From Pseudomonadota bacterium (lineage in GTDB: Bacteria; Myxococcota_A; Polyangia; Polyangiales; Polyangiaceae): DNA of 64,000 nt. Below are positions 16,701 through 25,018 of this stretch, one piece after another (within the stretch, counting starts at the first letter, position 1; each line of letters begins with the position of its first letter). Position numbers and translations under genes: made by a program. Location of the stretch: contig JAEYVE010000228.1 of the NCBI GenBank assembly GCA_023432025.1, forward strand, positions 1 to 64,000. The letters run 5' to 3'. Below the pieces are notes generated by a model. The model did not search any database, was not told the origin of the DNA, and worked only from the letters and a program-made list of their open reading frames with translations.

Positions 16701-16999
16701 GTGGAGGCGACGTGTTCCTCAACCCGCGTCTCGAGCTGCGCATTCCGCTGGGGGGCTCGGTGAGCACGGCGCTCTTCGTCGACTCCGGCAATTTGTGGAG
16801 CGACCCCACGAACATGAATCCCGCGCAACTTCGGTATGCGGTGGGCACGGGCCTCCGCATCGGCACACCCGTGGGGCCGCTCGTTTTCGACTACGGCTTC
16901 AACGTCGAGCGCGTGCTGGACGCCTTCGACTCGGAAAGCGAAGGGGAGCGCTACTGGGAGGACATCGGGGCCTTCCACTTCAGTATCGGCCTGTTTTAG
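13742..16999 (+). CDS. Omp85-superfamily outer-membrane protein (BamA/TamA-like)
   Basis: Omp85 proteins insert beta-barrels into the outer membrane or translocate proteins. The 1085-residue protein has a signal peptide ending near AHAQ, several POTRA-like repeats (for example VSRVVVVGANRTRESLIRKRLALAPGD) and a C-terminal barrel from about residue 680. The barrel has the conserved loop-6 motif IRGY and a terminal Phe (FHFSIGLF), as expected for an OMP. Unusually, about 150 residues with several Cys (CLGAAKQ, CDQRSSPSRCIPLG, CGDG, CRPDPSRGVRC) separate two POTRA groups. No skp, tamB or lpxD is adjacent, so BamA versus TamA is undecided. A GTG one codon upstream is also possible. Confidence 0.9.
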   Translation: MGARAARRLFASWALTTTLWAPWAHAQMEGEVDVRPPAVAASSLGLPLAAVHVRVVGGLWEEEFVVRRARAGELVSAELARRAMNELFATGRVADARAFVERPTADAAVLVIEVVPRRLVAGVTLSGSPLPADTLESSLGLREDDEVTAYSLERVAEAAERTLGEAGYPDARVVIVPEETDDPLRVLLSVRVEPGPPRRIASLAFEVAPSPPHPETGALLRSYAVSPGARQDVAALKRADEELQARLRERGFYDAVVAHRLRGPGDVVVRVQAGPKYRVRIEGNRTFDAERLFSALELGERKDHSPEVLAGIVRRYYVDRGFLDVEVSAEKLSRQGGKSSELVLRVRERERVRVVRRLYPCLGAAKQPTEIGREIDGVLGEELPTPGVVDAPNARLLDETVGPNRSSTSRVERFRDDPWSTYSPAAYERASRHVEEVLRAQGYLDARVGPVTLVRRACDQRSSPSRCIPLGQPKLPDVECGDGAEGAIGRTPTETCRPDPSRGVRCEPEAIVVLPVRTGRQAVLYDVEFEGNRALTEAELTEELELDLGQPVSTAELEAARRRILERYAEEAYAFADVELELELSPDHTRAHVRYTISEREPVYVSRVVVVGANRTRESLIRKRLALAPGDLYRQSAVTRTQEQIETLGTFTSVSVGLEDPSVPAREKVVVVTVSERMPQYVDVKGGFSTGEGFRVGFEYGHRNLGGNAIQLTLRAQLGFRPPALIFEPDVRAKYEELTFEELLERRNSVTLAFPDVGLGPLYRLSLEGLDVRDNARDFGLTKDAVFAKLLYRPTRELWFQVGASVELNEANIFGDEGKDALENYVRDNPRFAQTVRVPEGRSNAYAQSLSGAWDRRDRGLDATRGTLVSASVEHVTAIPVNQAEGRCNEGSSSVFAATCSELLRYTNRVAGYLPLGDQGVSLAVSFQWGYIQHLTSNSRTYPDRLFFMGGVDTIRGYLQDSLVPQDIADQLLDPSSGLSIDAVVLRGGDVFLNPRLELRIPLGGSVSTALFVDSGNLWSDPTNMNPAQLRYAVGTGLRIGTPVGPLVFDYGFNVERVLDAFDSESEGERYWEDIGAFHFSIGLF

Positions 17000-17118
17000 T
17001 CGGGACGTCGCTCTGCGGGCGGATTCGGCGGGCGCGTAGGAAGTGTGCAACTTGGCGCCCGCGCCACTGGCCGTTTGGGCGGAGGTGCCCTAAGCGGGCA
17101 ACTCCCGCTCTGCCCGTC

Positions 17119-18915
17119 ATGCCCATCCTCGACGCACAGACTCTCCCCGTGACTCTCGGCGCGCAGTTCCGGCGCCATCTGCCGCGCTACGGCGTGGGGC
17201 TCCTGCTGCTCGCGCTGTACCAGTTCTCCCAGTACTGGTTCGACACGCGCCTCATGCGCGCCATCAATGCGGCGACGAGCGGGCAGCAGCGGGCGGCGCT
17301 CGAGCTGGGTGCCGTGTTGGTCGGCGTGGCGCTGGCGGCCTTCGGCGTGCGCGTTCTTTCGCGCATGGCCATCTTCAACGGCGGGCGCATCGCCGAGTAC
17401 GAGCTGCGCGCGGCCTTGCTCGACCGGCTGCTGCGCCTCGGGCCTTCGTTCTACCAGCGCATGCCGGTGGGCGAGATCATGAGCCGGGTCACGAACGATC
17501 TGACCCAGGTGCGTCTGCTCTTGGGCTTCGGCGTGCTCAACGTGATCAACACGGCGTTCGCGCTGGTGAGCGCGCTCGGCGTCACCTTGTCCATTTCGCC
17601 CAAGCTGACGTTGGCCGCGCTGGTGCCGCTGCCCATGCTCCTCTTGGTCACCAAGAGCTTTTCGGGGCAGCTCTACTCGCGCACCAAGGCCAACCAGGAC
17701 GCGCTCGGCAAGCTGAGCGACTTGGTGCAGAGCAGCGTGGCCGGCGCGCGCCTCGTGCGTTCCTTTGCCCTGGAAGACGCTCAGCTCGAGCGCTTCCGCA
17801 AGGTGAACGCAGAGTACCTGGACAAGAGCTTGTCGCTGGCGCGCCTGCGAGGCTCGATGGGGCCCATCATGCAGGCCATCACGTCGGCCGGCGTGCTCAT
17901 CGTGTTTTGGTACGGCGGCGTGCTCATGTTGTCGGGGGAGCTCGACACGGGTGGGTTTTTGGCCTTCTTTCGTGCGCTCGGGCGGCTCACATGGCCGCTC
18001 ATGGCGCTCGGGTTCTTGGTCGGGCTCCTGCAGCGCGGGCGCGCCGCGTACGCGCGTCTGGCGGAGGTGTACGAGGCAAAGCCCGACATCTTGGACGGCC
18101 CGTTGCCGGCTCCGGCGCACGTGGCCGGCGACATCGAGGTGCGAAACCTCCACTACGCCTACGGCGATCACGAGGTGCTCTCGGGCGTGAGCTTCACGCT
18201 TCGGCCGGGTGCGTCCGTGGCCATCGTGGGCCGCACGGGGAGCGGCAAGTCCACGCTCGCCAAGCTCTTGCCGCGTCTTCTGCCCACCCCGCCTGGAAGC
18301 ATCTTTCTGGACGGCGCCGACATTTGCGATCTGCCGCTCGCCTCGCTGCGCGGCGCCATCGGCTACGCTCAACAGGACGCGTTTCTGTTCTCGACCACGG
18401 CGGGCCGCAACATCGGCTTTTCGCTCGAAGACCCCGACTCGGAGGCCTCGCTGCTCACGATCCGTCAGGCCGCGTCACGGGCGCACGTCTTGGACGAGCT
18501 TTTGGCGCTCCCGGACGGGTTGGATACGGTGGTGGGGGAGCGCGGCGTTCAGCTCTCCGGCGGACAAAAGCAGCGCGTGGCTTTGGCGTCGGCGTTCGTG
18601 CTCGGGCCGCGTGTGCTCGTTCTGGACGACCCGCTGAGCGCGGTGGACGCGCGCACGGAGAAGGGCATTTTGGAGGCCATCGACGAGCAAAGGGCGGAGC
18701 GCGGCGTCGTACTCGTGACTCACCGCGTCGCCGCGGCGCGACGCTGCGATCGCATCCTGGTGCTCGACCGAGGACGTGTCGTCGAGAGCGGCACGCACGA
18801 CGAGCTGCTCGCGCAGAAGGGGATTTACGCGACGTTCGCGGAAGAACAGCGCATCGAGAGTGAGCTCGAAAAGTTGGGAGAGCTCGATCTGCCGGCGCTG
18901 GGGAGGGTCTCGTGA
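17119..18915 (+). CDS. ABC exporter half-transporter, MdlA-like subunit
   Basis: The 598-residue protein has a six-TM type-IV exporter domain (about 20-310) and a C-terminal nucleotide-binding domain. Walker A is GRTGSGKST, the Q-loop region AIGYAQQDAFLF, the signature LSGGQKQRVALA (canonical) and Walker B VLVLDDPLSAVDART. The residue after the Walker B Asp is Asp rather than the catalytic Glu. This pattern, with the complementary changes in the next gene, marks a heterodimeric exporter with one degenerate ATP site, like MdlAB or TM287/288. The substrate cannot be told. It overlaps the next gene by four bases. The ATG at 17119 precedes the first amphipathic helix. Confidence 0.93.
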   Translation: MPILDAQTLPVTLGAQFRRHLPRYGVGLLLLALYQFSQYWFDTRLMRAINAATSGQQRAALELGAVLVGVALAAFGVRVLSRMAIFNGGRIAEYELRAALLDRLLRLGPSFYQRMPVGEIMSRVTNDLTQVRLLLGFGVLNVINTAFALVSALGVTLSISPKLTLAALVPLPMLLLVTKSFSGQLYSRTKANQDALGKLSDLVQSSVAGARLVRSFALEDAQLERFRKVNAEYLDKSLSLARLRGSMGPIMQAITSAGVLIVFWYGGVLMLSGELDTGGFLAFFRALGRLTWPLMALGFLVGLLQRGRAAYARLAEVYEAKPDILDGPLPAPAHVAGDIEVRNLHYAYGDHEVLSGVSFTLRPGASVAIVGRTGSGKSTLAKLLPRLLPTPPGSIFLDGADICDLPLASLRGAIGYAQQDAFLFSTTAGRNIGFSLEDPDSEASLLTIRQAASRAHVLDELLALPDGLDTVVGERGVQLSGGQKQRVALASAFVLGPRVLVLDDPLSAVDARTEKGILEAIDEQRAERGVVLVTHRVAAARRCDRILVLDRGRVVESGTHDELLAQKGIYATFAEEQRIESELEKLGELDLPALGRVS

Positions 18916-20747
18916 CCGCCGCGGCTCAGGGTGCATCGGGTTCGGGTGCATCGGGTTCGGGTGCATCGGGCGCGCGTCGGGCGCTGGCCGAGTTTCACGA
19001 AGAAGGACAGGGCAAGGCGCGACCGGATTTGCGCCTTCTGGCCACGCTGTGGCCCTTCGTGCGCCCCTACAAGGGGCTCCTCATCATCGCGACCGTGACG
19101 GTCATCGTGACGGCGCTGCTCGCGCTCACGCGGCCGCTCATCATGCTGCGCACCATCGACGACGGCGTGCAGAGCGGGGACGTGAGCGTGATGATGTGGG
19201 GCGGCGCGGCGTTCGCGACGGTCGCCGTGCTCGAGCAGCTCCTGCAGTTCGCGCAAATGTACGCGGTACAGGTGCTCGGCGCGCGGTCCATGGCGGACCT
19301 TCGCATCAAGGGCTTTCGACACTTGTGCGGGCTACGCCTCGGCTTCTTCGATCGGCAGCCCGTGGGGCGCCTGGTCACGCGCGTCACGAACGACGTGGAC
19401 GCGGTTTCGGAGCTGTTCGCGTCCGGCGCGCTCAGCGCCATCGGCGACTTGGTGCGTCTGGTCGGCATCGTGGCGCTCATGTTGGCTCTCGACGCGCGGC
19501 TCGCGCTGATCGCCTTCGCGGCGACGCCGCCCATTGCGCTGCTCTTGCGCGTGGTGCGGCGGGGAGCGCGCGACGCGTTCCGCGAAATTCGCGGCAAGAC
19601 CGCGCGCATGAACGCGAACATGAACGAGCAGGTGAACGGCATGGCCGTCATCCAAGCCTACGGACGCCAGCGCGGCGTGGCGGCCGAGTTCGACGAAATC
19701 AACGCGGCGTACCGCGACGCCAACATCCGCTCCATCAAATACGACTCCGTCCAGGACGCGGCCATCGACGCCGTGAGCGCCATCAGCCTCGCGTCCATCA
19801 TCGTGGCGCTCGGCTACCACTCGGTTTCTTTCGGCACGGTGGTGGCGTTCTCGGCCTACCTCACGCAGTTCTTCGAGCCCGTGAGCCAACTCGCGCAGCG
19901 CTACACGCTTCTCCAGAGCGCCCTCGCCGGGTTGGAGCGCGTGGTGGGGCTCTTCGACTTCAACGAGCCGGACGCGCCGCAGAAGAGCGAAGGCGCGAAC
20001 GGCTCGGACGAGTACGCGGTCGAGCTCTGCGACGTGACGTTCGCGTACAAGCCGGGCGTGGACGTGCTTCGGGACGTCAGCCTTTCTGCGCGTCCCGGAG
20101 AAAAAATCGCGCTGGTGGGGCCCACCGGGTCCGGAAAGTCGACGATCACGGCGCTCCTGCTTCGTCTGTACGACGCGCAGCGCGGCGCGGTGCGCGTCTT
20201 CGGCCGAGACGTCACGACGCTTCCGCGTCACGAGCTGCGCCGTACCTTCGGCGTCGTGCCGCAAGACGTGTTCTTGTTCGCGGGCACCGTGGCCGAGAAC
20301 GTTGCGGCGGGCGAGGTGCCGGATCCCGCGCGCGTCGAGGCAGCGCTCTCGCACGTCGGGGCGCTGGACCTCTTCGTGAGGCGCTCGGGCGGCATCCACG
20401 CGCCCGTCGCGCCCCTGGGCGCCAATTTCTCGGCGGGAGAGCGGCAGCTCATCGCCTTCGCTCGAGCCATTTACCGGGACGCGCGCATTCTGATTTTGGA
20501 CGAGGCGACGGCTTCGGTGGACAGCGACACGGAGGCGCGTATCCAAGAAGGTCTGGAAAAGCTGCTCGATGGACGCAGCGCCATCATCGTGGCGCACCGG
20601 CTGAGCACGATCCGCGCGGCGGATCGCATCGTCGTCCTGCAGAAGGGGCGCATCGTCGAGAGCGGCACGCACGACGAGCTGCTCGCGGAAGGTGGCTTGT
20701 ACGCCGCGCTCTACGAGCTGCAGTTCTCGCGTGCTCCCGCCGAGTGA
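18912..20747 (+). CDS. ABC exporter half-transporter, MdlB-like subunit
   Basis: The 611-residue protein starts at the GTG of a GTGA overlap with its partner. An N-terminal extension contains three GASGS-type repeats. The TM domain spans about 40-330 and the NBD follows. Walker A is GPTGSGKST, Walker B LILDEATASVDSDTE with catalytic Glu, and the H-loop IIVAHRLSTI. The signature is FSAGERQLIAFARA, degenerate relative to LSGGQ. Paired with the upstream subunit, one composite site combines two canonical elements and the other two degenerate ones. It is convergent with a small exported-protein gene. Confidence 0.93.
   Translation: MTAAAQGASGSGASGSGASGARRALAEFHEEGQGKARPDLRLLATLWPFVRPYKGLLIIATVTVIVTALLALTRPLIMLRTIDDGVQSGDVSVMMWGGAAFATVAVLEQLLQFAQMYAVQVLGARSMADLRIKGFRHLCGLRLGFFDRQPVGRLVTRVTNDVDAVSELFASGALSAIGDLVRLVGIVALMLALDARLALIAFAATPPIALLLRVVRRGARDAFREIRGKTARMNANMNEQVNGMAVIQAYGRQRGVAAEFDEINAAYRDANIRSIKYDSVQDAAIDAVSAISLASIIVALGYHSVSFGTVVAFSAYLTQFFEPVSQLAQRYTLLQSALAGLERVVGLFDFNEPDAPQKSEGANGSDEYAVELCDVTFAYKPGVDVLRDVSLSARPGEKIALVGPTGSGKSTITALLLRLYDAQRGAVRVFGRDVTTLPRHELRRTFGVVPQDVFLFAGTVAENVAAGEVPDPARVEAALSHVGALDLFVRRSGGIHAPVAPLGANFSAGERQLIAFARAIYRDARILILDEATASVDSDTEARIQEGLEKLLDGRSAIIVAHRLSTIRAADRIVVLQKGRIVESGTHDELLAEGGLYAALYELQFSRAPAE
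18929..18973 (+). repeat. 15-bp tandem repeat at the 5' end of the MdlB-like gene
   Basis: Three copies of GGGTGCATCGGGTTC lie in frame at 18929-18943, 18944-18958 and 18959-18973 (the last diverges at its end). They encode GASGS repeats at residues 7-20. The unit length of five codons preserves the frame. Confidence 0.9.
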
Positions 20748-20778
20748 GCCCACGCGCTCCGCGCGCTGACCGTGGCGC

Positions 20779-21288
20779 TCAGGGGACGCCCGCGCTGCCG
20801 CCCGTCGAGGCGTCGCCGCCGGCGCCGCCGAGGCTTTGTAGGCCCGTGCCAGGAGCGACCATCGCCACGATGCGCACGTAGAAGTCCGCGCAGGTGTCGT
20901 TGCGCACGCGGATGGTTTGCGGCTTTTCGGTGGACTCGTAGACGACTTGGTTGCCGGCGGACTCGGAGAAGTTGTTGGGGTTCTCCGTGGTGCTGCCGGC
21001 GCCCTCCGAAAGGCGTGACTTGAAGCTCACGTACGACTGGACGAGGAGCGGTCCGTTCGGATCGTCCCGGAGATTGTGGCGTAGGTCGTAGGTGCGACCG
21101 GGCGGAAAGTGCAGCCACTCTCCGTTCAAGGGCGTCGACTCGTAGGAGGTGCGGGTGGGGTCCGTGATGCCCTCGGTGTAGTCGATGGGATCGCCGCTCG
21201 TGTCGCAGTTTTGACAGGCCGGAGTCTGCAGGCCGAACAGCACGACGAACGTCGCCGTCAGCAGCTTCGCGCCCACCAGGTGCCTCAT
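20779..21288 (-). CDS. Small exported protein of unknown function
   Basis: I do not recognise the family. The 169-residue protein has a signal sequence (LLTATFVVLFGLQTPAC) followed by CQNCDTSGD. The segment TPAC is a poor lipobox, so lipoprotein status is uncertain. The body is polar, has a further Cys in RNDTCADFYVRIV, and ends in a Gly/Ala-rich tail (GGAGGDASTGGSAGVP). The start is taken at MRHLVGAK; an ATG six codons upstream is possible. It converges with the ABC exporter operon, stops being 31 bp apart. Confidence 0.65.
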   Translation of the reverse strand: MRHLVGAKLLTATFVVLFGLQTPACQNCDTSGDPIDYTEGITDPTRTSYESTPLNGEWLHFPPGRTYDLRHNLRDDPNGPLLVQSYVSFKSRLSEGAGSTTENPNNFSESAGNQVVYESTEKPQTIRVRNDTCADFYVRIVAMVAPGTGLQSLGGAGGDASTGGSAGVP

Positions 21289-21349
21289 GGGCCGAACTGG
21301 TAGCACAGCCGCGACGCCCTTGCGCAGGGGCGAGGGCGCGGCGGGCCGC

Positions 21350-22252
21350 TCAGGTGTCCCAGCCCTTGACCACGATGTGCTCGGCGAGCGCCTGCACGAT
21401 GTCCTCGATGCGCGCCACCTCGCGAGCCGAAAACGGACGAAGCGCGCGCCCCACCTCGAACACGGCCACCAAGGACCCAGCGTGCCACAGCGGAACCATG
21501 GCGGCGCCGCGTGACACGGGGATACAGCGGCTCATGCGGCCGAGCAGGTGGCGTCCCACCTCTCCCGGCTGCGGCTCGGCGACCACGGTGATGCCGTTGC
21601 GCGCGGCGGCGAGGGTCGGGTCGCTGTCCCCCAAGCGCTCGCCGAGGAGGAGCTCGGCGCCAGCGCCGTGGGCACCCGCGACCACCAGCGCGTCGAGGTC
21701 CGCGTGGAGGCGATGGTAGAGCCCGACTTCGGCCCGAGCGGCGGCAACGATCGTGGAGAGTGTCAAAAGCAGGGCGTCCTCCAGCGTGCGCGCCTGCGTG
21801 AGCACGCCGATGGGGTCGACGGGGCGCCGTGAGCTGGGCGGAGGAGGCACGGAGTCGCTCGCGGCGCGTGTGAGCTCGGCGCTCGACGGCGGCGGCGGCG
21901 GCACGCTGTTCGGGCTGCGTGCGCGTTGGTCCAACGAAGAGCTCATGTCGGCGCAGCTTTGCAGGGTGCGGCGACGTGCCTCTTGCGTCAGATGCGCCAC
22001 CTCGTCCAAGCGTCGCCACACGAGCCATGACTCGTGCCGCACCAAAGCTCCGGCTTGCAGCTTGGCCTGCGCGACTTCTCGCAGCAGAGTGGCCAGAGGA
22101 ACGGGGCCGAGCGCGATGATGCCGTCGGTGGCGACCCAACGGTCCGTTACGGGGCGCTGTGTGGCAGCGTCCGGGGCCGTCAGAGGGTCGACGTCCAGCG
22201 CCGGGGGCGACTTTGCCGCGGGGAAGGGGAGTCGAGGGTCCTGGACGGGCAT
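21350..22252 (-). CDS. GAF-domain protein with N-terminal GYF_2-like segment
   Basis: The 300-residue cytoplasmic protein has an N-terminal segment (VATDGIIALGPVPLATLLREV...LVWRRLDEVAHL) resembling the GYF_2 fold, in which W-R-R-L is typical. A Pro/Ser linker containing two PPPP runs follows. A GAF-like domain spans about 145-298 (AARAEVGLYHRL, GITVVAEPQPGEVGRHL, MVPLWHAGSLVAVFEVGRALRPFSAREVARIEDI). GAF domains bind small ligands or mediate dimers. No output domain is attached, so it may act by protein contact. It is divergent from cobA-hemD across 271 bp. Confidence 0.7.
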   Translation of the reverse strand: MPVQDPRLPFPAAKSPPALDVDPLTAPDAATQRPVTDRWVATDGIIALGPVPLATLLREVAQAKLQAGALVRHESWLVWRRLDEVAHLTQEARRRTLQSCADMSSSLDQRARSPNSVPPPPPSSAELTRAASDSVPPPPSSRRPVDPIGVLTQARTLEDALLLTLSTIVAAARAEVGLYHRLHADLDALVVAGAHGAGAELLLGERLGDSDPTLAAARNGITVVAEPQPGEVGRHLLGRMSRCIPVSRGAAMVPLWHAGSLVAVFEVGRALRPFSAREVARIEDIVQALAEHIVVKGWDT

Positions 22253-22348
22253 TCGAGCTCTCGTGGTGGGTGGCCGACGACCTGATGAGCGGGGAAAGCT
22301 CCCGCGCGCGGGAACTACGTGGTGACGGAAGAACTAGCTTTGCAGCGG

Positions 22349-22379
22349 AAACCACACGGTGTGACGAAAACCACACGGT
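22349..22379. promoter_or_regulatory. Direct repeat AAACCACACGGT in the cobA-hemD/GAF intergenic region
   Basis: The 12-mer AAACCACACGGT occurs at 22349-22360 and 22368-22379, a spacing of 19 bp, close to two helical turns. It lies 145-175 bp upstream of cobA-hemD and about 100 bp upstream of the GAF gene. Spacing and position suit a regulator site, but no protein can be assigned. Confidence 0.35.
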
Positions 22380-22523
22380 CCCACAGAGTGCGAGAGTGTT
22401 GCCGGGGCGGGGGGAGACGTCAAGGACGCGCGTGGCGGTAGACCTTGGGGGAGCTTTGGGGTCACCCCAAGCAGGGTCGGCTGCACGTGCTCGCGGTGCA
22501 ATTTGCTGTAGGGTCCGCCGGCA

Positions 22524-24065
22524 ATGAGCCAAGGCGCCGAGACGGGCAAGGTCTGGTTGGTCGGGGCGGGTCCTGGCGACCCCGGTCTCATCACGGTGCG
22601 TGGAGCGGAGCTTTTGTCGCGCGCCGAGGTGGTCCTCCACGACGCACTTTCCCATCCGGCCCTGCTCGACTTGTGTCCCTCCGCGGAGAAGCACGACGTC
22701 GGCAAACGCTTTGGAGAAGAGAGCGCCGTGCAGAGCGACATCACGAGCGAGCTCATCCACTGGGCCCGTTTGGGCAAGCGTGTCGTGCGCCTGAAGGGCG
22801 GAGATCCGCTCTTGTTCGCGCGCGGCGCGGAGGAGGCGCTCGCCCTCGCCGACGCCGGCATTCCGTTCGAAATCGTGCCCGGCATCGCGTCCCCGGTCGC
22901 CGCGTCTGCCTACGCTGGCATCTCGCTCACGCACCGCGATCTCTCGTCGAGCGTCACCTTCATCACCGGGAGCGATCGGGAGGGCAAGGCCTGGTCGCCG
23001 GACGCCTGGCGCAAGCTCGCCACCGCGACGCACACCATTTGTGTGCTCATGGGCATGCGCCGCCTCGAGGAAATCGTGCGCGCCATCGTGGACGGTGGAC
23101 GGGACGAAGCGACGCCAGTGGCCGTCGTGCAGTGGGGCGCTCGTCCGAACCAGCGCGTGGTCGTAGGCACCTTGGGCACCGTCGCCGAGCGCGTGCGCGC
23201 CGCGGGCGTGACCAACCCCGCCGTCATCATCGTCGGCGAGACGGTGGCGCTGCGTGAAAAAATGGCCTGGTTCGACGCACAGCCCCTCTTCGGAAAGCGC
23301 CTGCTCGTGCCACGCCCCGTGGAGCAAGCACGGAGCACCGCGCTCGCCATTCGCGAGCGCGGCGCAGAAGCCGTGCTCGAGCCGGCCATCGCCATCGAAG
23401 CGGCGCCGGATCCGGACGCGGTGGCGCGCGCCGCGCAGAGCGTCGGCACCTACGACTGGGTCGTCTTCACGAGCCAAAACGGCGTGGCGCGCTTCTGGGA
23501 CGCGCTCGACGCCGAGGGACTCGACGCGCGGGCGTTCGGCGCGGCGCGCGTCGCCGTCATCGGTCCCAAGACGGGCGAGGCGCTGTCTTCGCGCGGGATT
23601 CGTGCGGATCTGGTCGCGCCCGAATACGTCGCAGAGTCGCTCGTGAGCGCCTTGTCGAGCCGCGCTTCGGGCGAGGGCCGTGGGCTCGGTCGGGTGCTCG
23701 TGGCGCGTGCGCTCGTGGCGCGTGACGTCGTGCCGGAAGCGCTTCGCGCGCACGGCGCGGAGGTGGACGTGGTGGCGGTGTACGAAACGCGTGCCGTGCG
23801 CGGCCCCGCGCGTGAGCGCCTACGCAATACGGTCGAAACGGCGGACGTCGTGCTTTTCACGTCGAGCTCGATGGTCGCTTCACTCGTCGAGGCGCTCGGA
23901 GAACGCGGGCGGGACGCTCTCTCGAAGCTCACCGTGGCGTGCATCGGACCCGTGACGCGCGACACCGCGGAGCGCGCCGGGCTACGAGTCGACGTGGTCG
24001 CGGACGTGTTTACGGTGGAAGGGCTGCTCGACGCGCTGGAAGACTACTTCAGGCGCCGCGCGTGA
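22524..24065 (+). CDS. cobA-hemD: Fused uroporphyrinogen-III C-methyltransferase / uroporphyrinogen-III synthase
   Basis: The 513-residue protein joins two consecutive tetrapyrrole enzymes. Residues 1-250 are the SAM-dependent methyltransferase (VWLVGAGPGDPGLITVRGAE, VVRLKGGDPLLFARGAEE, EIVPGIASPVAASAYAGI, CVLMGMRRLEEIV), which makes precorrin-2 for sirohaem or cobalamin. Residues 255-510 are uroporphyrinogen-III synthase (LLVPRPVEQARS, YDWVVFTSQNGVARFWDAL, VAVIGPKTGEAL, VLFTSSSMVASLVEAL, ACIGPVTRDTAERAGL). The fusion couples production and methylation of uroporphyrinogen III. Its 3' end faces the prmA stop across a 12-bp tandem repeat. Confidence 0.96.
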   Translation: MSQGAETGKVWLVGAGPGDPGLITVRGAELLSRAEVVLHDALSHPALLDLCPSAEKHDVGKRFGEESAVQSDITSELIHWARLGKRVVRLKGGDPLLFARGAEEALALADAGIPFEIVPGIASPVAASAYAGISLTHRDLSSSVTFITGSDREGKAWSPDAWRKLATATHTICVLMGMRRLEEIVRAIVDGGRDEATPVAVVQWGARPNQRVVVGTLGTVAERVRAAGVTNPAVIIVGETVALREKMAWFDAQPLFGKRLLVPRPVEQARSTALAIRERGAEAVLEPAIAIEAAPDPDAVARAAQSVGTYDWVVFTSQNGVARFWDALDAEGLDARAFGAARVAVIGPKTGEALSSRGIRADLVAPEYVAESLVSALSSRASGEGRGLGRVLVARALVARDVVPEALRAHGAEVDVVAVYETRAVRGPARERLRNTVETADVVLFTSSSMVASLVEALGERGRDALSKLTVACIGPVTRDTAERAGLRVDVVADVFTVEGLLDALEDYFRRRA

Positions 24066-24103
24066 CGCGAGGCAGCGGCGCTCGGGCTCGAGCGCTCCGC
24101 CTA

Positions 24104-24163
24104 CACATGGGCTCACACATGGGCTCACACACGGGCTTCCACACGGGCTTCCACACGGGTTCA
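24104..24163. repeat. 12-bp tandem repeat, five copies, ending at the prmA stop codon
   Basis: Five consecutive 12-bp units follow CACAYGGGCTYM. Two read CACATGGGCTCA, two CACACGGGCTTC and the last CACACGGGTTCA. The final TCA (24161-24163) is the prmA stop codon in reverse. The array lies between two convergent genes. Confidence 0.9.
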
Positions 24164-25018
24164 CGCGCGCGTGAGCTCGAGCAGCACCCACTCGCCCAAA
24201 TCAGCGCGGCTCCGCACGGTCAAGCCGGTGGCCTCGAAGGCGCCGCGTACGTCCGTTTCCTGCTCGAGCAAGAGACCCGTCACCAACAGCTCACCGCGGG
24301 GCGAAAGCCTCGCGGCGAGCGCCGGCGCGAGCGCGCGCAGTGTCGGGGCGTCGATGTTGGCCACCACCAGATCGAACTCGCCGTCGAGCTCCGCCACGGG
24401 CAAGGCCGAAAACTCGCACCCAGCGCCGAGAGCATTCAGCTCGGCATTTTTCGTGGCGTTTGCGACCGCACGCGGATCGATGTCGAGGCCGAGCGCAGAG
24501 CCCGCGCCCGAGCGGAGCGCCACGAAGCAAAGCACGCCGGAGCCCGTCCCGACGTCGAGCAGACGCGCCCCGGGCCTCTCTTCACACGCGGCCTGCACGG
24601 CGCGCGCCGCCAAACGCGTGGTGGGGTGGCTGCCGGAGCCGAAGCATGCGTCGGGCTCGAACCAAATCGTGCTTTCGTCGTCGGGCGCCGGCGCTCTGTG
24701 GAGCGGGCGAAGCACGAAGCGGTCGGTCACGGCCGCGGGCTCCAGCGCGTCGAGCCAAGTGCGTTGCCACGAGTCGTCACGCTGGCCGCGCTCGGTCGGT
24801 CCCACGAAGGCGTCCGGAAAAACCACCGCCACGCCCGCGCGAAACTCCTCCACGGCGTGCGCGAGCGGATCGAGCGCTGCCGCATCTTCTGCGTAGGTGA
24901 CGAGCGCGAATCCCTCGTCGTCTTCTCGCTCTTCCACGCCCTCCGCGCCGGCTTCGAAGAGGCAGCCGGCGAGAGCATCACTGAGCTCGGGATCCACACG
25001 AACCTTCAGCTCGAACAT
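24161..25018 (-). CDS. prmA: Ribosomal protein L11 methyltransferase
   Basis: PrmA trimethylates ribosomal protein L11 with SAM. The 285-residue protein has the N-terminal substrate-recognition domain (about 1-90) and a Rossmann methyltransferase domain. Motifs are WFEPDACFGSGSHPTTRLAARAV (conserved GSGxHPTT), LLDVGTGSGVLCFVAL (SAM-binding motif I), GLDIDPRAVANA and FDLVVANIDAPTL. Length is typical. The stop codon is the last triplet of the 12-bp repeat array. Confidence 0.92.
   Translation of the reverse strand: MFELKVRVDPELSDALAGCLFEAGAEGVEEREDDEGFALVTYAEDAAALDPLAHAVEEFRAGVAVVFPDAFVGPTERGQRDDSWQRTWLDALEPAAVTDRFVLRPLHRAPAPDDESTIWFEPDACFGSGSHPTTRLAARAVQAACEERPGARLLDVGTGSGVLCFVALRSGAGSALGLDIDPRAVANATKNAELNALGAGCEFSALPVAELDGEFDLVVANIDAPTLRALAPALAARLSPRGELLVTGLLLEQETDVRGAFEATGLTVRSRADLGEWVLLELTRA

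Noticed and set aside
24104..24163. Possible small CRISPR-like array (five 12-bp units)
   Set aside because: The repeats are contiguous without spacers and far too short.
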